Shown: one piece after another, positions 10,390-22,104 of the stretch
Position numbering within the stretch: the stretch's first letter is position 1
Layout of the letters: every line of letters begins with the position of its first letter
Source of the DNA: Erinaceus europaeus
Taxonomy: Eukaryota > Chordata > Mammalia > Eulipotyphla > Erinaceidae
Assembly (NCBI RefSeq): GCF_950295315.1
Contig: NC_080175.1
Location: forward strand, 80,322,066-80,386,065
Direction of reading: 5' to 3'
DNA: 64,000 nucleotides
Translations under genes and position numbers: made by a program
The notes under the pieces: generated by a model
Database searches by the model: none
Told to the model about the DNA's origin: nothing
The model's input: the letters and a program-made list of their open reading frames with translations, nothing else

Positions 10390-11815
10390 TCAATTTTCAT
10401 CATACTAAATCTTTATTTATGGCACTGAATGAAAAAATCTTTGATTTACTGATATTTGTGGTATAAAACTCAAAATCCAATCTGTTAGAAAATCATACTC
10501 TATTAGCAATGTCGAAATTTTGCAAAATAAAAACACAAGAATTTAAGGCTCCTTTGGCTAGATCTCTTCTTCCATTCCTTTCTTTTCTCTGAGCCACATC
10601 CATCTTGACACAAAGCCAAGGTAATTTCCAGAAATTGGCAGAGCCCTGGCAAATGTGCAGCTGCTCCTGTTTCCAACCCTTGCGTACTAATTTTTCACAA
10701 ACCACTTCCTCCTCTTGGGCTGAGAAATTCATGGGCAGGGGAATTGTGCCTGAGGATGGGTGTGGGAAGCACCACCTTGTCCTCCTGGCAGCTTTGGAGC
10801 CCTGGTAAGGGGAGCAGCTGCAGCAAGTCACCTGCAGCCCGCCCACAGAGCGTCCTACTAAGAGGGTGACAGCCCAGCTTTGCCCTTTAACCTGTATGCC
10901 TGTATCTTTTCCCATCTGACTCTCAATGTTGGAAAATCTTGTCTCAATTTGTCCTCTCATACTAAATACTGAACTTGATTTCTTAGGAATTCATAGATCC
11001 AAGTCTTCACTTCTCATAAAATAGCTAATCCAAATCAAGCCAGAGAGAGAGAGAGAGAGTCATCAAGAGGGCAAAAGGCAGAGCTAGTAGGCCTGCTTAT
11101 CACCAGCTTCTTCTCTGTGCAGTGGTAGTGAAAGGGTAGGGTGTACATACAAACAGGTAAAATGGAGTATTTTTATCCTCCCACACTCTTCTAAAATGTA
11201 ACCTCAGCTCTGATCATATTTGAATATAGTCACAGTGGTGATTTCTTTCCCATTGTTTTCAAGCCTCTCTGTGTCTCTGCCTTTGTTGACTGAAATTGGC
11301 CTTGGCATTCTTGGTGAGCTGAAAGAAGCCACTTTGACTACATTTTAAAAATACATACCTTGATGTTTCCCTTGCCTCTGCCACCCCCAGAACAATGCTG
11401 AAGCATCAGTAACTGGGTGGACTGTTAATAGATACAGGGTCACCCCCCCTCCCTTGGGAGTGGCTATAGTGTATTCAGAGTAACACCATGAATTACTGTT
11501 GTTTTGGCCGTGAGTGGTCATGATGTGGTGACTGACTGTTTCTCTATCCAAATAAACAAATAATCAGACCAGGGGAAAGAATGTAGGGTGAGAAAAACTC
11601 ATCTCAGTTTTGAAACTAATTACTTGTACTAAGCAAGCCAGCAATTTATCTGGGATATGGTTCTCCAGGGTTAAAAAAAAAAAAAGTAGACTGAATTCTT
11701 TTCCTTGAAGTAGTTTCCTGATCTTTTAAATATTATTAAACTGAATGTGATAATGTGTTGAAACTCTCTTCCTTAGATTCACTTCAGGTGCGCACTTGAC
11801 TTTGGGAGTGGAGAG
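10390..11815. other. Repeat-poor stretch with an unidentified open frame
   Basis: A 155-codon open frame on the - strand (10493-10960) contains FSAQEEEVVCEKLVRKGWKQ. I do not recognise a family and see no splice context. It may be chance or an old pseudogene. A short GA tract is at 11042-11060. No other feature seen. Confidence 0.35.
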
Positions 11816-11935
11816 ACCTGGGATGTGGCTTAGTGGCAGAACACATGCTCCCCATGAATGAAATCTCGCTTTCTGTCCCACAACTATCACCACCACCACT
11901 GCTAACAACAACCACAAAGAGAAATGAGGAAAGAT
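11816..11935 (+). mobile_element. tRNA-type SINE, diverged
   Basis: Head acctgggatgtggcttagtg followed by CAC/CAA-rich tail at 11885-11920. Confidence 0.5.
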
Positions 11936-12640
11936 TATGAAACATGATTTTCTAGCTTTTTGTACATGAGCTCACTCCATCCAATATGATGTCATCAGGG
12001 AGTGACTCTTGGTAAAAATGGACAAAATGGAAATCTACCAGGAATAAGGATAAAGTTCTGTCATTTTGATTCAAAGAAAAAATTGCACAGATTGGTGGAT
12101 GACTGAAATGCACACATGCGTTTTGGTATGCATCCTCAAATTTGATGTAAGCCAGCAGTGTAGTGTATGGCTGTGCTATTTAGAGTAATCATGAGTCCCA
12201 GCAAGGGCAGGCTGGAAGTAACTGCTAAGGTAGTGTCCAAGTCAGATATCTGTAGTTAGAAGTCTTAATAAAAAACACCAGAGGGAACCAGATCAAAGAG
12301 GCTGAAGGCAAAAGACAAGGTTATGGCAAGAGATCAGCAAGAAAGAAATGTGAGGAGATTGGTGATGTCAAATCTTAAAGATGACCACCCCCCAAAAAGA
12401 GAGGAGGGTACCAGGGTGGGAGGAAGAGGCCAGTTCAACTTTTCCATTTTCCCAACCTTGTATTTCCAGGACACTCCCAGCCTTGCATTTTGGCCTCTTA
12501 ACCCAGCTTCATCCACTTAGAGTGATTTCCCTCATTCTGTTTCTATTCCTCCCCCTTTTTTTGTTTACCAAAGCACTGAACATGGAAAATGAACATGGGA
12601 TCTCTGAGCCTCAGGCATGAAAGTCTGTTGCATAGCCTTA
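11936..12640. other. Unique sequence, no gene seen
   Basis: Moderate GC, no SINE or L1 signature recognised. Overlapping 60-79-codon frames on both strands have no recognisable domains. Confidence 0.35.
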
Positions 12641-12779
12641 ATGCTGTCTTCATCTGCTCTGTGATTTGTTTAAAGTAAAGAATCATCTACATTCTTTCAT
12701 GAGCTTTCTGAGCCCATATGTGAAGGCAGGAATTAGCAGTTATCGCTAGCTGTTACTGGGCATTATTTCTGGGTTACCA

Positions 12780-12955
12780 ACCCTCTTACATATGCTGCCC
12801 CTCCTCCCACTTCCCTGCCTCTGCTAGTGCTCTCATTCTTCCCTGACTTCCTACCCTGTCAGTCCCTACATCTTCCTTTCAAAGGTTCATCTCAAATCCT
12901 ATCTCTTTGTTTCAGCCCAAGTGAATTAATCTGTAGTCACTCAACCCTCAGTGGA
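12780..12955 (+). repeat. L2 (LINE2) fragment
   Basis: Outline matches the L2 3' region: cctctgctagtgctctcatt, aaggttcatctcaaatccta, then agtgaattaatctgtagtca. Strongly diverged. Confidence 0.45.
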
Positions 12956-13004
12956 AAAAAAAAGTAATAAATATTTTTTTAAATCAATAAAATGTTCATG
13001 TATT

Positions 13005-13053
13005 ATTTTTGTTGTTGGCATCAGGGCTTTGCTGAGTTATTCAGATGAGAGAC

Positions 13054-13089
<36 letters not shown>

Positions 13090-13228
13090 ATGAAAGAGAG
13101 ACCATACACTGAAGCTTCCCCCAGTGTTATAGTGCTCCTTGGTGGTATAACTGGACTCCAAGCTGGGCTATGAACTTGGTGAAGCAGATGTTCCACCAGC
13201 TGAGCAATTTTGCTGGCCTTAGGAATGG
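13005..13228 (-). mobile_element. tRNA-type SINE with (GA)n
   Basis: Antisense SINE with GA run at about 13055-13085 and head ccaccagctgagcaattttg. Inserted between two L2-like pieces. Confidence 0.6.
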
Positions 13229-13231
13229 TTT

Positions 13232-13720
13232 GTTTTATTCATGATCTCATTGCAGGCTGCTGTGACTGCCCATTGCTTTCAGGACACACTCCAAACCTCT
13301 TACTTTATCAGATTAGTCTAACGCTTCACTTTCTCTTTATTCTTGTGTCTCTCTGTACATACGCAAATCATACACATTCTGGCACTGCGATATTTTTTCA
13401 TCTGCTCTATAGTCATTTTCCTTCCATGCCCTCATCATACTTTCCCCTGCATCTCTAGTGTGTAGCCCCCCACCCACTTCCTTGTATTTGACTAACCCCT
13501 TTTGGACTTGCCCAGTGAATTTTCACACTTCCCTCAACCTGATCAATAACTGCCACCTGTCTCTCTCTCTCTTCCAGCCTCCAAGACCACTTGGTTTATT
13601 TATTGTAAGCATTGTACTATCAGTCTTTGCTGCTATGTCATTTGTCCCCTCTACAAAGCAAGATCATTTTTATACCCTAGCCTCTAACACATTCAAAATG
13701 TTTAATATAGCATGAAGGAA
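13232..13720 (+). repeat. L2 (LINE2) fragment
   Basis: L2-like order: ggacacactccaaacctctt, ccttccatgccctcatcata, then ttgtaagcattgtactatca and ataccctagcctctaacaca. Confidence 0.45.
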
Positions 13721-14220
13721 GGATGAGTAAATCTAGAGAGTCACAAAAAAGTAAATTTTTTTTAATGAGATGTGAGTTCAGTACATTTAAGGTTGAGTTC
13801 ATCAGAACAATTCCATGTCATTTTTGAGGGTTAGGTAACCCTGATAAAATGGAGCTAGTAGATAAGAAGCAAAGAACAAGTTTCAAGGGTTGGGGCTTAA
13901 TTCTGTTGCCCCAGATTTGGTATAGTACAACAGAAACAAGTTTCATATCTTTGTAATTTGTCTTGTTATATGATTTGATGAATGCTTAGAAAGTAAAGCA
14001 AAACACCAGTAAGATACTAAAGCAAAGAGAATAGATGCATGCTGATATAATAATACCAGATGTAGTTTCTGATACAAATGTACTTATGAGGACACTTAGT
14101 TTCCCTCTGAGGAGGGCACATTTTTTTCTGATTACAAACATTATGTACATTATTATTTTGTGTTATGTATATGCATCTCTTAATCTTTTCAGACTGTTAT
14201 ATAATAATCCCATAAAATGA
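13721..14220. other. AT-rich unique sequence
   Basis: No recognisable exon or repeat. Confidence 0.35.
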
Positions 14221-14221
14221 A

Positions 14222-14530
14222 GGCTCAGACGACAAATATTTATTTCTCATAGTTCTGGAGGCTGGGTGTTCCAAGGTCAAGGTGCAAGGTGCAGGCAGAT
14301 TCAAAGTCTGTGGAGGAGTCAGGATTGGCTCCCTGATTCACAGGTGTCCTCAGATAATAGAAGGGACATGAGACATGGGGTCTCTTTTACAAGGTTACTA
14401 ATGACAGTCACGAGTACTATACCTTCAGAACCTCATCAGCTTCCAAAGACCCTCACTTCCGATCCTATCAAAATGCAGACTGGTTTCAGCCTGTGAATGT
14501 TCAGGGCTCATACTGAAGCATACTAGTGCA
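14222..14530 (-). repeat. MaLR-type LTR remnant (MLT1/MST-like)
   Basis: The sequence tatttatttctcatagttct then ggaggctgggtgttccaagg is the reverse complement of the 3' part of an MLT1/MST LTR. Later parts (gcagattcaaagtctgtg, ggtctcttttacaaggttac) follow the same order. It is an old non-coding retrovirus-like relic. Confidence 0.7.
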
Positions 14531-14700
14531 GAATACTGGGGATATGTTTAAGACTCCAACAGTAGCTTTCATGGGCATAACCCTGGTTCGAGCCTGGCCC
14601 CAACCTCGCTACGGTGTTTTTCTGTCTGTCTTTCTATCTGAAAATGTTTGCCTCTAATGGTGAAGTGTCAGTGGCAACAAAAACAAAGCAAAAATATCTC
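14531..14700 (+). mobile_element. SINE, diverged
   Basis: B-box-like ctggttcgagcctggcccca, a CT-rich segment and tail ggtgaagtgtcagtggcaac. Confidence 0.5.
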
Positions 14701-14929
14701 CCAAACCTAGCCACCAAGGATTAACTCCTGTTAGTTTTTAGAGTATACCCTACCTATTTTTTCTTTTCTTTTTTAAAAATATTATTAGTTATTTAATATT
14801 GATGTGCATAATTATGAGACAACAGAGGTATAAGTCTACATTGTTTACACCACCAGAGAAACTGTAGTAGCTCTCTCAAGGTCACAGATATGAATTGAAT
14901 ACCATTTATATATGTATGCTCATGTTTCT

Positions 14930-15148
14930 TCTTTTAAGTATTTTTATTTATTTGTTATTGGATAGAGACAGAGAGAAATTGAGAGTGAAGAAGGAGATAT
15001 ATGTATAGAGAGAGACAGAGAGACATCCACAGCACTGCTTTGCCACTTGAAAAGCTTTCCCCCTGCGGTGGAGACCAGGGGTTTAAAACAGTATTTGTGC
15101 ATCGTAATGTGTGCACTCGCCTAAGTGTGCCACCACCTGGCCCCTGCC
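14930..15148 (-). mobile_element. SINE-C
   Basis: Antisense SINE-C: tattggatagagacagagag, agaaattgagagtgaagaag, gctttccccctgcggtggag, head taagtgtgccaccacctggc. Confidence 0.75.
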
Positions 15149-15244
15149 CATGTTTTCTATGCTCTCGCTTTCTCTTCCCTTCGAAGTCACACCTACACTT
15201 ACTACTACTGTCAGGTGCCCTTTATTTTTCCTCTTCTCTCTTTG

Positions 15245-15640
15245 GGTCTTGATGGGATTGGAGTTATCTTCTGATCATCTTCCCCTAACATTTCTCCCCC
15301 TCTGGGAGTATGGACCAGAATTCTTTATGGGGTGCAGAAGGTGGGAGTTCTGGCCTCTGTAATTGCTTTTCCACTGGTCACTGGCAGGTCAGTCCATATC
15401 CCCCGCCTGTTTCTGTCTTTCCCTAGTGGCATAGGGCTCTGGATAGGTGAGGTTCTGGGACACATTGGTAAGGTTGTCTGCCCAGGATGCAACTTGGTGG
15501 ATGAAAGGCAGTAAAATATAAAGTAGGACAAAATGTTTAATAAGCAAGAACTAAAAAGTAGGAGTAGAGCAAATGAGAATAGGGATCTTGGGATGAAAAG
15601 AAGTTAGGAAGTCTGTTTTAGATATGTTCCTAGGGGCCCA
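15245..15640 (-). mobile_element. L1 long-UTR fragment
   Basis: Antisense long-UTR block without its tail: ctctgggagtatggaccaga, ggggtgcagaaggtgggagt, aacttggtggatgaaaggca. Confidence 0.7.
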
Positions 15641-15829
15641 TGACTTTAGTAATTTTTGCTTGAGCTTGGCAACTAGCACGTAGGTGAACTAAAAATACTG
15701 TCTGAGAAGATTCCCCCTATCTTTTTTTATATGTGTGTTCTTCTATATAAAAACAGTTAGACAATTTATACTGTGTATATTGTTCTAATGTGTTTTATAT
15801 TAACAGACCACAAACATTGTCTCACGTTA

Positions 15830-15930
15830 GAAAAGTAATCACTTGGAACATGAGTTTTAGTTGCTGCATAGTATTCTATCATATACACCACTACTTAGCC
15901 AGTCACATCACTGCGATGTTTTTGTGGCTA
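15830..15930 (-). mobile_element. L1 ORF2-tail scrap
   Basis: Short antisense stretch like ttgctgcatagtattctatc with catatacaccactacttagc, the L1 ORF2 end signature. Confidence 0.5.
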
Positions 15931-15999
15931 TGGACAGAAGTTTGGTAGTGTGGATGAGTAAAATGAGAGTGATCTTTCTTCCCCCTCCTGTTTCACCAG

Positions 16000-16087
16000 G
16001 TCTTGGAACCTGCCCGCCTATTGGAACTCCTCCCGTCTAGCCATCATCTGAGTGTCATCTCAGGCCCCTGGTCACACTCATGGCACC
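16000..16087 (+). other. MAP3K13: 5'-UTR part of the first coding exon of MAP3K13
   Basis: A pyrimidine-rich acceptor (cccctcctgtttcaccag) ends at 15999, so an upstream non-coding exon is expected outside or earlier in the window. The UTR segment is 88 bases. A GTG at 16052 opens the same frame 12 codons earlier but is not a plausible vertebrate start. Confidence 0.75.
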
Positions 16088-16568
16088 ATGGCCAACCCTC
16101 GGGAGAACCTCAGCAGCTTCTCTTCCCCACACTTACCTTTGAATGAAACTAACACCTTCAGTGGACTACAGGATGACGTCTCACCCGTGGGGAGCCACCC
16201 TTCCCCCCAGCTCCATAAGGACCAACAGGAAAAGGGGATGATGCAAGCAGAACTAACTGAGAGCACCAGCAGCCCCATCACCACCACAGTGTTGACAAGC
16301 ATAAGCGAGGATTCCAGGGACCAGTTTGAAAATAGCGTTCTGCAGCTCCGGGAGCAAGAGGAACTGGAGCTGCCCACGACTCAGGGGAACAGCAGTGCCG
16401 TGGATGGAGAGAACACGAGTGGGCCTGAAGACATCAAGATTCAGTTCAGCAGGTCAGGCAGTGGCAGTGGCAGTGGCGGGTTTCTTGAGGGACTCTTTGG
16501 ATGCTTACGGCCCGTATGGAATATCATTGGGAAAGCATATTCCACCGACTACAAATTACAGCAGCAAG
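16088..16568 (+). CDS. MAP3K13: MAP3K13 coding exon 1 (residues 1-160), start codon
   Basis: Encodes the N-terminal tail of leucine-zipper-bearing kinase (LZK), a cytoplasmic MAP3K that signals through MKK4/MKK7 to JNK. The ATG at 16088 sits in caccATGG, a strong Kozak context, and starts [20 protein letters not shown]. The tail is Ser/Thr/Glu rich. [19 protein letters not shown] at 71-89 and [10 protein letters not shown] followed by a Gly-Ser run are typical of this gene. The segment [20 protein letters not shown] (131-150) just ahead of the kinase domain is shared with DLK/MAP3K12. The exon ends caaG|GTGAGTG in phase 1; the split Asp codon (G|AT) is completed by the exon at 29777. Identification is by recalled similarity to human MAP3K13; the Gly-Ser run here seems about two residues longer. 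Confidence 0.95.
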
Positions 16569-16954
16569 GTGAGTGAGCACTGGGCCTGGAAGGTGTTTCC
16601 TTTGTAAACCATTGTCAACCTTTAACGAAGTGATCTTTGACCTGTGGGTAAACTGAGGAACCAGCACCAGTTGAATACTCCCTACCAACTTCCTACACAA
16701 TTTGTGAAAATAGATCCATATCTGCTGAGTCGGTTTTGGAGGAGTCCATCTTTTGTCACTGTCTGTTTTCGTGGCATCCAAATTAGAGCACATGTAAGTC
16801 AACAGGCAGTTTTGTGAGGAAGGGCTCCTGTTTCTGGTATCTCCTCACTGACAATGTCTCTCCTCATGCAGGTGTCTGTGTGTCAGTAGCATTTTAATCA
16901 AGCTACGCATGTATGATAGCTTATGAATACACCACAGTGGGTACATATGTAGCT

Positions 16955-17268
16955 TTTTTTTTTTTTTTGCCTCCAGGGTTATGGCAGGGGCTGCACTACA
17001 AGTCCACCGCTCCTGGCTGCCATTTTTTCTATTTGTTTTTGTTGTTGCTGTTGCTGCTGTTGTTGGATAGGACAGAGAGAGAGATTGGGGGGGGGGAGAT
17101 GTAGATGAGGAGAGAAAGGTAGACACTTGCAGACCTGTTTCACCGCTTGTGAAGTAACCCTCACACACACAGGTGGGGAGCTGGGGGCTCAAACCAGGAT
17201 CCTTGTGCTGGTCCCTGCACTTCATACTATGTGCCCATAACCTGGTGCACCACAGCCCAGCCCCCCAT
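16955..17268 (-). mobile_element. SINE-B
   Basis: Antisense SINE-B: gcctccagggttatggcagg, tggctgccattttttctatt, gataggacagagagagagat, head accaggatccttgtgctggt. Lies about 0.4 kb after coding exon 1. Confidence 0.85.
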
Positions 17269-17269
17269 A

Positions 17270-17440
17270 TGTAGCATTTTTAATGAAACACAGAGAGATG
17301 CATTGCTCTGCATTTGACAAGGCTCAAGCCGTGGCACCACCAATGGAGGACACTGGTGCTGTGATGTCTCTCTCCTTCTCTGTGTCTCTATCTGAATGAG
17401 AAAGTGGTCCAGATTGGTGCAGTGGTGCATGCACAACACC
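17270..17440 (+). mobile_element. SINE, diverged
   Basis: Short SINE-like body ggctcaagccgtggcaccac then ctctctccttctctgtgtct. Confidence 0.45.
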
Positions 17441-17450
17441 CAGGTTCATC

Positions 17451-17452
<2 letters not shown>

Positions 17453-17493
<41 letters not shown>
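17453..17493. repeat. (AC)n microsatellite
   Basis: About 20 uninterrupted AC dinucleotides. Confidence 0.95.
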
Positions 17494-17494
<1 letters not shown>

Positions 17495-17544
17495 TCTAAT
17501 GTATATAACATATATATAGTCATTTAAAACACACATGTTTGTGT

Positions 17545-17985
17545 ATTTTATTTTTTATTATTTTCTATTATTGATTTAATAATGATCAACAAGATTGTGG
17601 GATAAGAAGGGTACAGTTCCATACAATTCCCATCACCAAGGTTTGGTATCCCATCCCCTCCACTGGAAGTTTCCCTATTCTTTATCACTCTAGGAATATG
17701 GACCAAAGATCTCTATGAGGTGCAGAAGGTAGGAAGTCTGGCTTCTGTTATTGCTTCTCTGATGGAAATGAGTGTTGGCCAGTCAATCCATACCCCCAGA
17801 CTGTTTCCATCTTTCTCTAGGGGGTAGGGCTCTGAGGAGGGAGGGTTCCAGGACACACTGATGAGGTCATCTGCCCAGGGAATTTAGCTTGGTGTCATGG
17901 TAGCATCTGCAACCTGGTGGCTGAAAAGCATTAAGACATAAAGCAGAACAAATTGTTTAATAATCAGGAACCTGACCAGCTTCTG
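17545..17985 (-). mobile_element. L1 long-UTR 3' end
   Basis: Antisense long-UTR: aataatgatcaacaagattg, agttccatacaattcccatc, ctgatggaaatgagtgttgg, aacctggtggctgaaaagca. Confidence 0.8.
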
Positions 17986-18214
17986 TCTGTATATTTTTGT
18001 TTTTTACACATGTAAAGCCCTGATTTCATTCTCTTGCACTATGTTGAGAAAAAAAAGGGATTAAATTAATTTAAATGAAATTAATTTTTATAGAGACAGA
18101 AAAGGAAGAGAAACGAAATGAAAGTTTACACAGGTAGAAAGTATGGTGGTCACTGAACTATTTCAAAAATAGACTGTGTGACAGGGTACCGAGTGACGGA
18201 AGATTGAAAAGCTG

Positions 18215-18415
18215 CTGTCAATAGTCAGCAAGATAGCTTATCTGGGAGGGCACCACTCTGCCATATATATACAACCCAGGCTTGAGCCCTGGCCCTAAGA
18301 GGAGTAGGAGAAGGCTTTGGTGCTGTGGTCTCTCTTTACATATACCCATTTCTATCTGAAAAAAAAATTAGCTCAGAGTGGTAAAGCCCAGTAGTGACCA
18401 ATAAACAAATAGTAA
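18215..18415 (+). mobile_element. tRNA-type SINE
   Basis: Head agcaagatagcttatctggg, B-box-like aggcttgagccctggcccta, tail gctcagagtggtaaagccca. Confidence 0.65.
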
Positions 18416-18534
18416 AAACCTGCCTTCATTTGTAGTAAAAAGGAATTTTCTTACTGCCAAGGCACAAGAAGAACCACATTTTGAGAATGAAATATCTAGC
18501 CGATGTCGAGAAGCATTGTTATTTCTAGACCCAC

Positions 18535-18835
18535 AGCTTCTTTGTTGCTGTTTGTTTATTGCAACTAGGGTTATCTCTGGGTCTTAGTACCTGCATGATG
18601 AATCCACCATTCCTGGTGGTCGTTTTTTCCCTCTTTTTTCTTTTTTTCTTCATTTTTCTTTGATAAGATAGAGAGAAATTGAAAGGGGAGGAAAAGATAG
18701 TGAGGGAGAAAGAGAGATATCTGTAGCACTGCCTTATTGCTCATGAAGTCCTCCTCCCCCCACAGGTGAAGACTGGGGGGCTTAAGCCCTGGTCTGTGGG
18801 CTATCCAGGTACACCACTGCCTGACACACCACAGA
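18535..18835 (-). mobile_element. SINE-B
   Basis: Antisense SINE-B: ctagggttatctctgggtct, ccaccattcctggtggtcgt, gatagagagaaattgaaagg, head caggtacaccactgcctgac. Confidence 0.75.
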
Positions 18836-19085
18836 GTTTTTAAAATATTTATTTATGTGAAAGAGAGGGAGAACCAGAGCATCACTCTAGTACATGCGAG
18901 TTCAAGTAGGACTTGAACTTTACTATGAGCGAGATCCTGGGTTTGAGACACCTCCCCATCACCATATGGAAGCACCATACACAAGAGAAGCTTCTCAAGT
19001 AGTGAATCAGTGCTGCGACATCTCTCTTCTGTTTGTGTCTCTCTGTCTCTCCCTGTCTTTCACCCTCTATCTGAAAAGCAAATGA
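18836..19085. mobile_element. SINE-D scrap (-) joined to SINE-C (+)
   Basis: 18840-18900 is antisense SINE-D (agagcatcactctagtacat). 18930-19080 is a sense SINE-C-like body ending in a CT-rich tract and A-rich tail. Confidence 0.5.
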
Positions 19086-19194
19086 ACAAAAGTCAGTCTA
19101 TATGAGCAATGGAATTGTGCAGGCATGAAGCCCCAGTGAAACCTAGTGGGAGGGGCAAAAATATGGCAATGAGCACCTCTTGTATGTTTTGTAA

Positions 19195-19370
19195 GAGGAG
19201 CTTTTGGGCAAGGGAGACAGCATAATGGTTCTGCAAAAGGCTTTCATGCATGAGGCTCTGAGCTCCCAGGTGCAACCCCTAGCACCACCATCAGCCACCA
19301 CTGAGCAGTGTTTTGGCCTCTCTCTATCTGTATCTTTTTCCCTCTATATCTCTCTTGCATTAAAAATAAG
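19195..19370 (+). mobile_element. SINE-E
   Basis: Head gggagacagcataatggttc, middle atgcatgaggctctgagctc, then cagccaccactgagcagtgt and a CT-rich tail. Confidence 0.75.
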
Positions 19371-19378
19371 TTAATTAA

Positions 19379-20531
19379 GCTGAATAAGGGCAAGAGACTG
19401 GCATACTTTAACGACAACTCTTTAGTCACTATCAGGCCATTCCATCAGCTGGGGCCCTAATCGGGGAGTCCTGAAATTCCCAAACAGATTTGATGGGTCT
19501 AGACCTCGAATAAATCCCTCTCTCCATTTTTACCAGTCATTTCTATCAGGAACAACAAAATAGACCCCTTTGTGGGCCCCCATAGGACCTTACCCTCAAC
19601 TTGAATCAACAATGGTAGAGAATGTTCCATCCTCTGAAGGGAAGGCTGGACAACATACTCTATGCTACACCTGATGAAGATGGGGCGATATTGGGACAGC
19701 ATGGAATGTTCCTACTCATGACCACAGAATATGAGCTCAGATCTACAGGGATGCAGAGGTCACATAGGCTCCTAAGCTAATTATGGGCCCCAGATCACAT
19801 CAAATCGATGGGGTTTATAGTCAACAATATTTATACTCCTTTCCCATATTAGGGAGCTACTCTCTTCCCTGATCCAGCTTTCTGGGTCCTTTTCCCAGCC
19901 ATGACATCATCTTTTCAGACAATAACTTGGATCCACTGGCATATCAGATTTCAGGCTCAGGGGCAAAAAGAAAAAGAAAAAGAAAAAAAAAAACTAGTAT
20001 AGCCACAGGCCTTTTGGAATTTGACTAAAATATGCCTACTAGCTATCTACAAAGTGGAGGACCCCCCCAACTCTTCATCTGCACTATTCCAGCCCTTAGG
20101 TCCATGATTGGTCAACAATTTGTTTGACTTTGTATATTAACTCTCTTGTCAATCACCAGGTTCCAGATGCTAGCATGATGCTGACCAGACTACCCTGGAC
20201 AGACAACCCCACCAATGAGTCCTGGAGCTCCACTTTCCCAGAGCCCTTCCCCACTAGGGAAAGAGAAAGACAGGCTGGGAGTATGGGTCGACCTGTCAAT
20301 GCCCATGTTCATTGGGGAAGCAATGACAGAAGCTAGACCTATAACCTTCTGCATCTCACAATGATCTTGGGTCCATACTCCCAGAGGGTTAAAGAATAGG
20401 AAAGCTATCAGGGGAGGGATGGGATACAGAGTTCTGGTGGTGGGAATTGTGTGAAACTGTACCCCTTTTATCCTATGGTTTTGACAATGTTTCCTTTTTA
20501 TAAATAAACTATTTGAAAAAAAAGGTAAAAT
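19379..20531 (+). mobile_element. L1 long-UTR insertion, 1153 bp, with TSD
   Basis: Target duplication aataagttaattaa (19365-19378) / aataagttaactaa (20532-20545), one mismatch. It carries the long middle section (catggaatgttcctactcat, gggccccagatcacatcaaa) seen in antisense at 37.6-38.7 kb, then the common 3' 400 bp and an A-rich tail. It shows the long-UTR subtype as a free-standing retroposed unit. Confidence 0.85.
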
Positions 20532-20545
20532 AATAAGTTAACTAA

Positions 20546-21138
20546 ATATATGTGTTCTTTTTAATGCTTTGATTATTTATCTTTTGGAGCTTTATTATTT
20601 TTTAAATTGTCCTAAAGTTGTATTTAGTTGCCCTCCAATTAATATGTGACTCTCAGAAAGATTGTCTCAGGATTTAGTAAGAGGCCTGGTCAGCTTTGAG
20701 CTCACAGGGGTAGAGCGTCTGCCTGGCACTTCCTCTGGTGACAAGGTGTCCTGCTGTGGGCTAGAGGTGCCATGGACCATAAAAAAAAGATTTGATAGCC
20801 GAGAACTAAGTGTAGTTCCCCACCCCACACCCCTTGTCAGCTCTGGGGTCAGGGAGCTAATCTTTAATCCTGGATTACACTTAGCCATAAGTCAACACAC
20901 ATAACAGATGTGTCCCTATATTTGTTATCTATGAGGGAATTTCACTATAAAAATCTTTGATAATGTTTTCATCTCCCATTTATTATGTTGAAAGTGAAGC
21001 CCAAGCAGGTTAGTATGTGTCATTGAAGTTTATTTATTTATATTTTATTGCCAGATAGTGCCCAGTCTCAAGGCAAGTATTATCAGAGACATATGTGCAT
21101 GAACAGAGCAAAAATTTTCCATTAAATTGGAGTAGGTA
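20546..21138. other. Unique intronic sequence
   Basis: No clear repeat. 20670-20880 is moderately GC-rich with short open frames on both strands and no recognisable product. Confidence 0.35.
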
Positions 21139-21139
21139 T

Positions 21140-21259
21140 GGGGGCTAGGCAGTGATGCATCTGGTTAAGTACAAACATTACCATGTGCAAAGACTAGGGT
21201 TCAAGCCCCCACTCTCTACCTGCAAGAGGAATACTTCATGAGCAGTAAAGCAGGTCTGC

Positions 21260-21320
<61 letters not shown>

Positions 21321-21375
21321 CCTCTCTCAATTTCTCTCTGTCCTAATAAAAATTAAAAAGAAAGAAAAAAACATA
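21140..21375 (+). mobile_element. SINE-C with (CT)n
   Basis: Head gggggctaggcagtgatgca, B-box-like ggttcaagcccc, (CT)n at about 21260-21316, A-rich tail. Confidence 0.8.
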
Positions 21376-21798
21376 AAGTGGGTAGGTGTGTGGCTTTTCC
21401 TTAGTCGTAAGGACCTTGGTGGATATTGGAATTATGATAGTAGTCATAGTGATGATTCAGAGAAGTGATGGACACTGAGGAAAAAGAGCAGATGGGACAG
21501 AAACACAAACAGCAAAAAGCCTGGGGTGAGCCCTGCAGGTGCATTGCCCGTTTCCATTATTATGAAGTTAGTTGTCTCATTTGTCAATTATCTGGGTCCC
21601 CAATTTTGTAAATTCTTACTGTTAACATTATTTTTTTTCTACTATCTTTTTTTTTGGTTGTTCCTTGGCTCCCTGGTAGATGCTGACAGAGGCACTGAAG
21701 TGAGACAAAGAGGAGTAAAGCACACCGATCAGTTTTACTTGTGTTATCAGTTCTAGTAAAAAAAAGAAAAAAATTTGATTGAAATACTACCTTTCCTT
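21376..21798. other. Unique intronic sequence
   Basis: Nothing recognised. Confidence 0.35.
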
Positions 21799-21813
21799 AC
21801 ACCTGGTGTTCTT

Positions 21814-22089
21814 TTTAAAAAATATTTATTTATTTATTTATTCCCTTTTGTTGCTCTTGTTGTTTTCTTGTTGTTATTGATGTCGTTGTTGGACAGGACA
21901 GAGAGAAATGGAGAGAGGAGGGGAAGACAGAGAGGGGGAGAGAAAGATAGATACCTGTAGACCTGCATCACCACTTGTGAAGAGACTCCCCTGCAGGTGG
22001 GAAGCCGGATGCTCGAACCGGGATCCTTATGCTGGTTCTTGTGCTTTGTGCCACCTGCGCTTAACCCACTGTGCTACCGCCGGGCTCCC
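21814..22089 (-). mobile_element. SINE-A with TSD
   Basis: Exact 15-bp duplication acacctggtgttctt at 21799-21813 and 22090-22104. Body gacagagagaaatggagaga and head tgcgcttaacccactgtgct. Confidence 0.95.
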
Positions 22090-22104
22090 ACACCTGGTGT
22101 TCTT

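Noticed and set aside
16052..16087. N-terminal extension of MAP3K13 from GTG
   Set aside because: GTG is not a normal vertebrate start, and the ATG at 16088 has a strong Kozak context and matches the recalled family N-terminus.
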